A stretch of 64,000 nt of DNA. Source: Sitta carolinensis (Eukaryota > Chordata > Aves > Passeriformes > Sittidae). A program made the translations under genes and the position numbers. Shown here piece by piece: positions 50,489 through 61,984 of the stretch. The stretch covers positions 27,377,660 to 27,441,659 of the forward strand of contig CM063285.1 of assembly GCA_032173965.1 (NCBI GenBank), written 5' to 3'. The notes beneath the pieces are model-generated. The model was not told where the DNA came from and did no database searches. It worked only from the letters and a program-made list of their open reading frames with translations. How positions within the stretch are numbered: the stretch's first letter is position 1; every line of letters starts with the position of its first letter.

Positions 50489-53400
50489 TAGTTGATACAA
50501 CATCTGTTTTCAAGGACTTCCTCAGTCATGCTGTTTCCCTTGCAAGGTAAGCTGGTCTATTCTGACTCCCCAGGTTGTAGTACTGCATCATTAGGAAAAC
50601 CCTTCATGGTGGGCATCTGTTCATTTGTAATTCATACACAGGAAATATATTCTAAACTCTAGATATGAACTCATCTAAGAATTATTCCTTTAAAATTTGA
50701 CAGGGAATAAATTATTTTGATATAGTTGTCACTAACTTTATTTTTTTTTTTATTTTGTAACTTGTTCCCAGAGATTCTTGCCACAAAGTGTATAATATTT
50801 ATATATATAAATAAGTATTTACTCTTTGGAAAAATAGTGAAGAAGATAGTTTTATTCAGATTTAGTACAAGGAGTTAACTGTAATATATTTTTTGAACTG
50901 TAATTGTTTCCATAGTTTGTTCAGCAAGTGTAAAGTACTTATGATTGAACCTAAAATATTATTAATGATTAAGTACAAGATTTTAAAATTCTAGGTAAAT
51001 TGTGGTTGGTTTAAAATGCTGAGGGTATAAACATAACAGGGTGGGGAGAAATTTTGCTACAAAATATAGGATTAAAATGCAGTCACATTGCCTGCTACAA
51101 TATGCTGCAGGAGTTCCCTATAGCATTTCCTTCCTGTGATTATTGCTTTAGGCTCACCATTACAATGAAGATTTGAAATTAGTGAGCTTTCTAATAAAAA
51201 GAAAAATTAATTCTCTGCTTTTAATTGCTAAACTTATGTCAACACAACATGAAAATGAATTACTAAGTGTCCAAAATGCTCTATGATACATACATTATCC
51301 ATTTACATATTGTTCATAGCTGGTGTCTTTTGATAATTTAGGAATATATATAGCAGATCATTTAACCTCACCAAGGTTCATACATTGTACATGCCAGTTT
51401 CACAAACTGATTTTCATAGCTTTAAAATTAACATATGTTCTAAAACATAGTGTGTTATAATGCACATTCTATTGTGACAATACATTTACAACCTTTATGT
51501 CAAAAAATACAAGGTAAACCATATCAGCAGTCATATTGTAGTCATTTAATTATTTTCAATTCTTGTTTAATTCACCATGACACTCATGCTCTGCTGTATT
51601 GCAGGAGCATTTTTGCTTTGTTTTTTGGTTTCATATTTGACATTCCTCTCAGGAACTGACTTATGCTGAATGTGTTTTTCAGTGATAGAGAGATTGCTCC
51701 CTTGAGCCAGCACAAATGAAATCTGAAAACTAGAAATATATGGAACTATCCAAAAGTACTTTTGACTAGTCAGCAGGCTGAGTACTCTTCTAATACCTTA
51801 CTGCACATTCTCTGACAGTCTGCTGCAATAAACTGAGCTTGAATGGTTTATGTTCAGTCAGAAGTTTTGCTGCTGCCTATCAGTAGCAGTGCAGGAAGTT
51901 CTATATTTTGTCATGTTGTAGGCATAATGTAACGTGACACATCCTAATGTTAAAGGCATGCAGTAATAGCAAGCTGCTGCAATACAGACCGGGAAACCTC
52001 CTACATGGATATAACCTGACAGGTGCAAGCTTGCTTTGCCCAGCCTTAAACTGATGGGACATGAGCCAGCCATAGTCAGGAAACCATATAGATGTGTTAG
52101 GAAAGAGATTTCAGCAGCAGTTCTGCAAATCAGAACCAGCTTTTGTCCATCATGACTGAAATGAGGCAAATCAAACTTAGCTCTGTAAACTTGTTGCTGT
52201 CATTACTGTGTCTACATGTAGCTATTTTCATTATTTGGATAAAGCATACATTTTTTGTTCATATGTGACTATTCCCTTATTCCTTGGTTTAAATCAAATT
52301 ACGGATGAAAATAATACCCACAACTTCATAGTGACTTCGTTGTAAGTCTGTATGTTAAAGTCTTTGAAGCCTTGTAAATTGCTTTCTGTAAAATGAATGC
52401 AAAACAGTGAAATTCTTTCCAACATCATCATGTTAGCTTCCTTTTTGCATCATCTCTTGCACAGTAAGGAATCAAAAAAATTGACTAAGATGCCAAGAGA
52501 AATCCTTCATAAATACCTTCCAAATTATTCACAGTAAGAAATACAATTTGCTAAGTTACCATATGCACAAAATTTTAGCCATTTTTCCATTCATGTTTTC
52601 TTTTATCTATTTTGTACATGTTAGTCTATAGTAGGAACATAAATAAGAGGATTTGGAAATATTTATATAGAATTTCTTTCAAAAAGCTGTGCAGGCTAAC
52701 ATGTTACATTCTCGTAGGAAAGATTAGCAAATGTGACTTTTTAAAATTCCATTTTGTTCATCTATGGGATTCAACCATGGAATTTTTCTTACAGTAAAAC
52801 ATCATTTTAGCAATTCTTGATGGCTGTTGGTTACTTTTAATTCCTCTCACTTCTTCCTCTGCCATCTATTTCAAACAGGAGATCAAACCAATGTATTCCT
52901 GTGACACTAATGCTTTTTGCTCTACCTCTCCTTCATTCTGCCACCTATACAAAAATCTCTTTTATTCCTAAAGATGCCAGTTGCCCCAGTAATTTCATAT
53001 ATGGTTGCCATATACCAAGCTGAAGCTTTTTCTCTCTCTTTAGTTTCTTTGTCTTTCTTTTCCACACATTGTAATAATAGTTTCAGCAAAAGCAGAGTAA
53101 AAAGTCAGCAACTTTTGTCAGGGTCTTCTGTCTCACACAATGTCCTTTTGACTTTTCCCTTTACACTCCTACCTTTTGTCAGTACCTCCCTGAATGGTCT
53201 ATTCTTCACTCATCTTTCACAGGAGCCAAAGATTTTACCTTTCCCCCTTCTCATTTCTTGCCCCAATCTGTTTTAGTGTCAGAGATTCTTAAACCTTACT
53301 CTTCCATTCATTTAACTTTGGCAAGTTCTGCCCTATTTTTCTATCACCCTGAAATTTCCAATAGCCCAACTCCTCGTTTTTGTTCCAGTCATTCATTCTT

Positions 53401-56211
53401 TGCCTCCAAAAATGTAAACGTCACTCTAATATACTTCCCACTCACTCAGGTTTATAATCTGTCTCTCAGACATAATTCTGCCCTCACTTTGAGATGAGAG
53501 TCCTGAACAGATTCCAGTCTTTCAGGGACAAAGTCTTGTATTATCAGAGAGGTGATAAATGAGCAAGAGTTGCCCATTACCAACTGGCAGGTGACAAACC
53601 CATCAAAAATATAGCAAATAAGATTTGTTAAGGCAGCTCTTTTCAGTTCCCAGATGTTGCTGAGTTCCTCACTCAGTGGTAGTTCATCACCCTTGCTGGT
53701 TGCAGGGGCACTGTCTCCAAGAGTGACACCTTTCTGCAAAAAACTCAGTCAATCCCTTTTCCCTCATTTTAACCCCAGGCTGCAAGCTGACTAAAATGGT
53801 CCCTATATTTTTTTCCTTAGTCTTCTTATGCAAGAAATTGCAGTTTCTAGTACTCTTCCACTCATTTCATAGTAAATCTGGAAGCCAATTTTTGCTACCA
53901 AGTTCGCTGGCATAAACATAAACTAATTAGGTAAAAATAAAATGAATTTAAGTGCAGCAAAGAACAAGCCTAGATAAGACAGTTATGCTTGCAGAGGCTC
54001 TCTTTGCAGAACTGGAGATTGTGCAACCAAACTAATTTCAGAAAACTTTTTGTGGAATTTTGGTTGCAGATATAGTCCATTTGGATTCAGCAGAATCTTT
54101 GAAAGGGTGTATAGCATACTTGAATGTAGAAATTCTATAATCCTGAATACACATTTTGAACCTGTTCAGAATAACATTCAAAATGGAATATTTCAGAATA
54201 ACATTTTAAGTAAAAGTTTGCTTTCTATTCCTAGTATGCTGTTGCATATGTATAGGTCTATATTCTGAGATTATCATAGGTAATCAATTCAGTTGGAATA
54301 AAATGCTAATTATGTTGGGACACAGCTGTACAATATGTAGTGCAGATCACAGATAATTGAATTTGTATTTCATCCACAGGAAATTCTCAGTTCTAAAAAA
54401 TACCTTACACTAAACACATTTATTAGAAATCAGAAGGAAAATAAAAATCAATTCAATTCATTCTAACTGTAGCTTAGAGAAACAATTTTGCAAAGTTATA
54501 AAAACTCCTTTTAATGTAAGAGCCCTCCCTTTTGAGTTGCATAGATTCCTCATAATCATGCTCTCATTTACAGGCCTGACATGACTGATTTCACATCAGA
54601 AAAGTCATCCATTATTGAATGACAGGAGATAAACCCATCAATAGGTGTAACAGACAAATAAGAACTATTTGAAGAGTAATGTTATCCTATTTCTGTCAGG
54701 AAGTGTGAGCAAATGACCAAGAGTTTATTGTATTTACAAAGACAATGACTGTTTAGAAGTGTATTTTTATAAATTCTTCTTTTAAGGTCATCTCTTTAAT
54801 CTGTAGCTGCAGCAGTGAATTTGACTTTTTATAAATGGTGGGTTTTATCAGAAATATGATACAACAATTTACCAAGTTTTCTCCCTCATATCAGTGGCAT
54901 TAAACTGGAAGGCTGGAAATTCTTTTCCCCCTGATTTCCAAAAACACATGTTAGTATTTGCAGCCACAAATAGATGGTGCCTTTACTCTTTTTGCCCCTC
55001 CCCTGCAAGACAATGGATATATGTACATACATATATAACCATGTATTAGCATGCATGTACTTAAGAAATTTACTTTGTCTTCTTTTTCAATGTGTTTTAT
55101 TTTATATTCCAAACATTTTTGCCTATATACTATGGGAGGTGATCAGTTTAAATGTACAGAATAATATTACAAAAAAGTAAAACAAAAATTTAAGATGTAA
55201 CAGCTAAATAAAAATGTGGATAATTTTTAAGAGATTTTTTTCTTATATTTTAAATACTCTGATAGCTTTTTATCCAGACAGTTTCAAAAAAATATTTGAT
55301 TACCTATTTAACATTTCCCCAGAGATTTTTCTCTGTAAGTAAAATGGGCTCAACACCCTCTATCCCACCTCAACATGCAATCCCCCTTTCCCCAGGGACC
55401 ACAGCAAGTCTTCTTACCACCAATTATATCGCGCTTTTCACAGGACAACTATCTCACTCCATACTTGGGATTCGTATATCTTCCCTTTTCCTAATGACAA
55501 GCCTATCAGTGTTTTGTTGTGAAGCCACTATGGTCCTGATGCAAATTTTTGACCACATTCCCATGTTCCTCCTATATTCTTTAAATAACAATTATTCACC
55601 ACTTTAACTGTAGCAAACCTGTAGTTCTTTTTAAACAGCAGATCAAGGGTTGTCATGGTATTCTCTGATACTCGGGCCATCTTTGAAGGCAAGTTATATA
55701 ACTGATTTGCCTTAAGCTTAACAACACGGCTTTAGAAATTGTATCTCCTTCTGCTATACATCCGTTTCAGAATTTTCATCATTTTTTTGTTAATCATTTA
55801 GTCCCACTGTCCCTTTCTGTTTGTATAGACTTCAGTGTCCTGTGGAGAGATGGAGTATACTCATGTACTGATATTTATGTAAAATTATATCTGTGGGCCC
55901 TTCTAAGATCTGCCAACTGAGACAGAAGTAACCAAGGCAAGTGTCTATGTAAAATTTGGTAAGAACATGACTTCTAAGATGTCTGCAATCAAACATGCAT
56001 TCATAGAATCTCACATGTCTTACAAAAGCAATTCAGGAATCTCTACTGTAGAGGTATGAGTTAGAGTGCATTATATTTGAGGAATAAGTAGTAAGAGATA
56101 CAAATGTGGGACAGCCTCTGCTACTGGTTTGGACAGTGATTTCAGTGAAAGCTATGTTTGATTTGTATTGGGAGGTGCTGGCTCTTGGTATCTTAGATAT
56201 TGATCCTACAA

Positions 56212-56280
56212 TCTGTCTCTTTCTCACTCTCTTTCTCTCCCCTTCCCTCTTTTTCCTATTCTTTCTATCTTCCTCTCTAC
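56212..56280. repeat. Pyrimidine (CT)-rich tract
   Basis: Almost all C and T with a few A, rich in TCTCT and CCCTT. Low complexity. Confidence 0.8.
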
Positions 56281-56440
56281 CTCATGTTTTCTGCTACTTA
56301 AAATCCATTCTATTGACTTCAGCATATGATCTCATTTGCACCTTAATTCGAGAAAAGGCATCTCTCTAATAATCATAATAATCAGACCTTAACACTATTT
56401 GATACATTCTGTAAGAATTTGAATGTAATAAAATTGTAAT

Positions 56441-56482
56441 TTTAAATTACTAAATAAGTAAATTTAAATTACTAAATAAGTA
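56441..56482. repeat. 22-bp direct tandem repeat, two copies
   Basis: TTTAAATTACTAAATAAGTA at 56441-56460 is repeated identically at 56463-56482, giving a 22-bp period. This is a recent local duplication in AT-rich DNA. Confidence 0.9.
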
Positions 56483-59400
56483 ATTACCAAAGCCTTCACA
56501 TGTTCACAAGAAACATATCTTAGAAGTATAAGGCAGGGTCACTTAAGAGTGTAATTTATTGTAAAGGGCCTGTATTTGATGCCCCCACTTGACTTCTTTA
56601 GAAGTAGCACTTCTGATACGACTTCTTTGTTTTGCTACTAGCAATTAAAAGGCACAGATGCACACATATACATGTAACACCTTTTTGCAAAAGAAAAAAA
56701 GGTCAAATTTTAAAAGGGATATAGTTAGCCTTAAATTCTGTTACTGTCTGGATAATGTTTGATAACAGGACACAGTGCCTATCTCTTCCATATTAAAAGT
56801 AAAAAGGGGAAAATAACTCTGCACCCGAATCCTGTCAGTTACCTTAAGATGAATAAGCTAAGAGACTGAGAATCCCTTCTTGCAGCACCATTCAATTTAG
56901 AACAGTGGAAGGTTTCATTGAAACTATAACAGATTTTAGAAAGTCTACAGAAGTGTGACTTTGTTGACATCCTTTTATATTCAGTGAGGAATATTCATGT
57001 CTGAAGTTATGTGTCACTGATTACTGTGTGAATGGGGTTATCTGTCTCACAGATACTCGCAGAAGCCAGACAGTAATCCCAAGGAAATGTCATTGTTTTT
57101 ATTTAATTAACAATTTTTATTATGTCTTGTAACTGTCTTGTAACCAACATTTTCCCCATAAGGACTTTCTGCCTTCTCAAAGAAGAATAATTTTGCATTA
57201 TTTGTAAATGTGAGTGAAGCCCCTGCCCCTAGAGTCCTTTGTATGTGAATAGATTTCTGTACCCACATGCTCAGAGTTATCCCACAGCTTCTGGATTTTG
57301 GCCAGAAATGTTCTCCATTCATGGAGGTTGCAAATGATTTTTAATAGTAAATGTCATAGATTGGGCATCATTTCAGTTTTAGAACTCTGCAATTTCCAGT
57401 ATGAATTTTGCGATATATGTACACATGCATTCAGTGACACAAAGGCACTGCACACTGTATCCAGATCTTGTGAACACCCCAGACTGTAAATTAAATAATT
57501 TAATATTTGAATTTTAGACTGGGCTATATTTTCTTTGGTTAGGACAGCAGTTTTCTGATTAATGTTTTTAATTTTAAGCAATGTCTAATACATACAATAA
57601 TAAAAGTGACAGTTCAGCTTATAATGAGTTAAGGATGTTTCTGAGAATACACAAGAGGTTTTTAAGAGACTTCCAAAGTTTATTTTTACAGAGCAGAAGG
57701 CCACAAATTAATACAAATACATTTCTTTTTCATATTTTACTATGTTTGTGTATCTCTAGCTTTAATAATCTCAACATTGCATTATGAATAATGCTTGCAC
57801 TTTCAAGGCTGTGTTTCAGTTAAAATAGTAAAATAACATTAAAACAGTAACATAATATTTGCAATCAGCTGCAGTGATAACTAGGAAGAAAGTAACACAT
57901 ACAGGATTGTTAACGGTACAGTTTCATGGAAGTTAATAACAAAAATACAAAAAGAATGAAAGAAGTGTCCTATATATACATACCACTGTTTGTATAACTT
58001 GCACTTTGATGGATGTCAGCAGTGCTGCTCTTCATACACAGAATCCAAAGATCCCATTTGGACATGGTTTACACTTTTCTCTATTGACCCACTTTTTCTG
58101 ACATGGGAGGCAGAGCACCCAGGAGCCTTCTCACTCTTTTGTGTTGGCCTTAACTAATGTGGAGGATCTCTGTTCTGTGAGGTGGAGTATGGCATTGTCC
58201 TTAAGCTTTCATCCAGCATCAGCGTTTGTCCAATGCCAAGTAGGTGAAACAAATCTCCTGCAGAACAAATAAGTTTCTTAAAAACAGTCATCCAATAAAA
58301 TTGTTCTGTTTAGTACTGTTAGGTTTACAAAAACAGCTTTTCAGATGTCAGACCTTTTCATCAGAGTTCACAGATGTCAGGAAACAATAGCCTGTGTCAG
58401 TGGAGATTGTACCTTGTGGAAATCAATGTATTTAATGTAGGGTGGATGACAGCCTTGATCCTCATGAAGAGGTAAACACAAATAGATACCCACTGTGGTT
58501 TTTTCTATTTCCCCAGCTGACCTCCACTGATGCTTTTCTCTTGTGATATTTTCCACGTTATACAAAAAGAGATTTTATGTTTTGGCCTCCTGGCTGAAAC
58601 GATGAAACATAAAGCCTGTTCTCAGGCTGTAGAAGCCTGATGGATGTGGAACAGCTGGTGGGCTGCCACTGGGCTTCAAAAGAAAGCCTGAGAGATGCAA
58701 TTGGTGCTGTGGTTAAAAGTGAAAGATTAATAAATTTTTCTGCTCTTAGACAGATGTATAGAAATCTGCACAACATAAATTTGCTGATTCAAATACTTTT
58801 GAGAAGATATATAGAGATGATTTAGTGGAGTGGAACATTAGAATTAGTATTTTCTGGTAAATAGAACTGGCATCTAAAATAGAAAAGGAGTGATATGTTG
58901 AAAGAGCTATAATATTTTTTTCTTTTTAAATATCTGGTATCTGAGGTAGCCACAAATAACTGAGGTATGCAGATCTTGCCAGAAAAAAAAAATACAAAAG
59001 AAGTTACCGGGAAAGTGAAAAACTTGATATGAAGAGGACAGAAAATGGAAGTCTGTGGTGCAGCAAAGGAATGGTTGGAAGAAAATTAGGAAAAGCTACA
59101 AAATAAAGAAGGGAAGTGCTGTCATCAGCAAGCACAGCACAAAACCCAAGAAAAGGAAGCATTTAAATGGCCTATATACAAATAACACATTACTGTCTGT
59201 TGGTTTCTCTAGTAAGATAAAAACAGTTTTCATGTGAGGCTGATTTCATAAAGAAAGGAAAGTAGGAGTAGCTTTTGAGGGAATGCCTAAAAATGAAAAG
59301 CTCATATAGCTTTAAGAGTAACAAAAATTATTTATGAAGCAAGTGGGAGAAAGGTAAGACTTTCTAAGAAAGGGGGCAAAGTTGGCAAATCAAAGCATAG

Positions 59401-60023
59401 AGAGAAAAATATTACTTAGGGAATAATAGATCACGTAGAAATAAGGATAAAATTGCATAATTTTATCTCAGATTTATTGAGACTACTTCAAAATATTCAA
59501 ATTCAACAGGCATGTTAGAAATATAGAATTCTTAGTCAAGGAAAAATTTAATCCTGTAGGTAAACTCAAAATGCAGATGTAACTGCATCTTTCATTCAGT
59601 GAATTCCATGACTTGCACACCAGTTTCCTATAGAAAAATTGAATTTTGGTTGCTTTGTATTAAGATTTTATTAGTCCGTAATGTCCCATTTTCTCTAGAC
59701 ATACAGAAAGACTTTCTAGGAACAACCTTATAAGTGCGACCAAACCTTAAAGCATGACAATGGGTTAAAGATTGCTCAAAAAATTTCTCCTCTCTGGATT
59801 CTGTGTGTGACACAATCATCTTGAGAGGGCATGGATAGCATCTCTTCTGTCTTGGTGTCTGAGTTCATGAGACATCTTATTTTGAAAACTCTGTCTTCTC
59901 ATCAAACTATTCAAGAGTAGCCAAGAAATTCAAAAGTTCCTTTGTGAGCACTACAATACAAGTATAAAGGGTTCAATTTTTTAATAAAAATAATTTCCTG
60001 TAATTTGTGTAGTCATTTTTGTA

Positions 60024-60026
<3 letters not shown>

Positions 60027-60063
<37 letters not shown>
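60027..60063. repeat. Poly-A tract (A37)
   Basis: Thirty-seven consecutive A, the longest homopolymer in the window. No retrotransposed cDNA was recognised upstream and no target-site duplication is evident. Length may be imprecise because sequencing and assembly are unreliable at such runs. Confidence 0.9.
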
Positions 60064-60066
<3 letters not shown>

Positions 60067-60092
60067 AATCTCACCATAAAGAAAATAGAAGA

Positions 60093-60133
60093 TTTTTTTC
60101 TTTTTTTTTTTTTTTAAAAAAAGGGGGGGGGGG
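60093..60133. repeat. Compound homopolymer T7-C-T15-A7-G11
   Basis: T7 (60093-60099), C, T15 (60101-60115), A7 (60116-60122) and G11 (60123-60133) run directly into each other. G11 is the only long G run seen in the window. Confidence 0.92.
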
Positions 60134-60639
60134 TATATTGAGCACCTTTATATATTTCTCTTTTACTTAATGGAAAAAATTAGATTTGATTGAGCTTGAA
60201 CAATGCCTGTCCTGTGCATATTGTGTTCACAGCAAATATTTTACTTAGAAGTCTTGCATTGAGTTTTAAAAGTTTTAAAAAGAAATTCTAATATATTGCA
60301 TTCCAGCTTTCTAGCTTCATAGGTGTCATGTAGCTGAAATAATACAGTAACTATTAGAGATGTATTTTAGAAATTATCTGAAGTATGGTTTATATAATCT
60401 TTATACAGTGCAGGAAATTAAAATCAAAATAAGGTAAATTCTGTGAATATGTAGAAAATTATCGTTATGTAAAACTGACTTTACTAGTAAAATTTTTTAG
60501 TAAATACTTATATTCATATTGCATAGTTCCCTTTTAAATATGTGGGGTTTTTTTCCATAATGCTGATATAATTACTGGGCGGTTATAGTACTCTCTGGAA
60601 CTGATTTTAAATACCATTTAAACTTTGAACGATGGGCCA
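60134..60639. other. AT-rich region upstream of the CpG island
   Basis: About 500 bases of AT-rich sequence with no recognised element. If the island is a promoter, proximal control sites would lie at its right end (about 60560-60640, which includes GGGCGGTTATAG at about 60576). No TATA box at a convincing distance from a defined start site was identified. Confidence 0.5.
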
Positions 60640-60965
60640 GGATGCAAGCGGTGCTCGAAGGCAGCGCAGCCGAGGCGCTGCTGGAAAAGGGAGCGCTCCG
60701 TTTCCTCCGCGGGGCAGAGCCGCGGCCGACGGGAGCCCGCGCCCGGAGGCGGTCCCGCCTGTCACCGCAGCCGCGCCTCGGGAAATGCAATGCGAGACTC
60801 TGGCCGACCACGCGCCTGTGGCATGGCTCCGGACATCCCTCTGGCTGTTAAACTCCAGGTGTTTTCCAGCAAGCGAGGGGACAACGGTAGGACCCACACC
60901 TGGGATCCCTGCGGTGCCCCGGCACCCGGATCCCTCCGATGGTCCCCGCAGACACATGTCGTTCC
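60640..60965. promoter_or_regulatory. CpG island, candidate promoter
   Basis: An abrupt GC-rich block dense in CpG (for example GCCGCGGCC-like and CGCGCCCGG-like segments between 60690 and 60800) stands alone in 64 kb of CpG-poor DNA. In vertebrates such islands usually mark transcription start regions. Open frames exist on both strands across it, which is typical of GC-rich DNA and not evidence for coding by itself. The island leads into the candidate first coding exon and a GT donor on the plus strand, so rightward transcription is favoured. A bidirectional promoter is possible. Confidence 0.75.
60823..60886 (+). CDS. Candidate first coding exon of an unrecognised gene
   Basis: Within the CpG island an ATG at 60823 has G at -3 and G at +4 (strong Kozak). 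It opens a frame reading MAPDIPLAVKLQVFSSKRGD and one further residue, with one base left over before a GT donor at 60887 (ACG|GTAGGA). An in-frame ATG at 60790 would add eleven residues; 60823 is preferred for its context. The leftover G joins the AG at 61215-61216 to make a Glu codon, so the frame continues into the downstream candidate exon. I do not recognise the protein. The gene is plausible but unproven, because open frames are easy to find in GC-rich DNA. Confidence 0.38.
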
Positions 60966-61214
60966 TGTCGAGCCCTTGGTCCCAAGCCCTTTGTGGGCTC
61001 TGTTGGGGTGTGTGTGCCTCCTTCCGTTGTTCTTCTGAAATCATAGGTGCTTGCTCGTACTTTTAAATGCCAGGTCACTTTTCCCTATGCAGAATTCACA
61101 TAGCTGCTGCTTTTTTATAGACAGGATTGCTCAAATTCCTGCAAAAACTTTGTGCTCTGGCAACTACATTACTCAGTCCCACGTTTTTCCTCCTTAAGGT
61201 TACTGACAGTGCAG

Positions 61215-61399
61215 AGAGACAACTGCAGGGAATATCTCCTCAATTTTTGCAGCAGAGAGCTTGGCACGTTAAGTTAATAAGTAATGAAAGGAAACTTGCT
61301 CTGCTACAGGAGGTTACCAACTGGAGAGTCCATCCAGCTGTAGGTTCCTCTCAGCAGTCCATCATACTATACGAGACACTGCAGACACGAGGCAGTCAG
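61215..61399 (+). CDS. Candidate second coding exon of the same unrecognised gene
   Basis: The segment is preceded by a pyrimidine-rich stretch (61179-61195) and AG acceptors at 61198, 61209 and 61214. The last gives the correct phase with the upstream exon. It ends with CAG|GTAAGG, a near-consensus donor, exactly on a codon boundary. The 61 whole codons read RQLQGISPQFLQQRAWHVKL, continue through NERKLALLQEV and finish near ILYETLQTRGSQ. The chain is charged, Gln/Leu-rich and probably helical, with no membrane segment and no named domain that I recognise. Read-through past the donor meets a stop at about 61445, consistent with this being an internal exon. The gene would continue beyond the window. 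Confidence 0.42.
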
Positions 61400-61984
61400 G
61401 TAAGGGATTTTATGTCCTACAAGACTGTACTTCTCTTACAAGACTGAACTGCGGACAATCCTCAAAGTCCTTTGAGCATTTCTGGAGGGAAATGTTTCTA
61501 GGTATGCAAAAATACATAATAATAAGTAGTGCTGAAAATAAATGTGCTTTATCAAAAGAGTCATAATAATGATTTGGGTGTATATGAATTGCAGCCAGTT
61601 TAAACACAGGCAGACAGATTGAACTTTTATTGTTGTGAATACAGAACATATTCTCATTTATATTCTTTGATTGAAAATCATTATTACTTTGCGTATAATT
61701 GCCATAATTTATCACATTGTTGAAATTTCCCAGTAATATGGCTCTATTTGTCTGCAGTTCCACTCTAATTGCACATAATTAATTATTCACTTTGCTCAAT
61801 TGCTAATTGCCTTTTAACATACACTTAAATATAAACATAAAAATACCTCTTCAAAGAGAATAGAAACATAGTTTGTTAAACTTTTTATATCTGTTTTAAT
61901 TGTGTCTTCATAGAGTGAGGGGGTGGTAAAAGTGTTAAAACAGTAGAGCATGACTTAGTAAATTATGAGGCCCTTGTTAGACAC
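61400..61984. other. Putative intron sequence, nothing recognised
   Basis: AT-rich sequence downstream of the candidate donor. The minus-strand open frames here lack ATG or motifs. If the gene model is right, this is intron 2, which then hosts the CR1 insertion. Confidence 0.4.

Larger units (their letters stand above)
49266..60026. other. Long non-coding stretch, no gene seen
   Basis: About 10.8 kb without a supportable exon. It contains an A17 run (50472-50488), pyrimidine-rich sequence (about 52840-53480 and 56212-56280), a 22-bp direct repeat (56441-56482) and a tiny 13-bp duplication at 49882-49906. No transposon longer than fragments was recognised. Open frames in the pyrimidine-rich parts are composition artefacts rich in Ser, Leu and Phe. 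Confidence 0.65.

Noticed and set aside
52840..53480. Plus-strand open frames in pyrimidine-rich DNA (119 and 79 codons)
   Set aside because: Ser/Leu/Phe-rich composition is what C/T-rich DNA gives in any frame; no family signal.
60632..61066. Plus-strand ATG frame of 144 codons across the CpG island
   Set aside because: Ala/Pro/Arg-rich composition typical of CpG islands; it runs through the candidate intron without splice support. The 60823 frame joined to the downstream exon is preferred.
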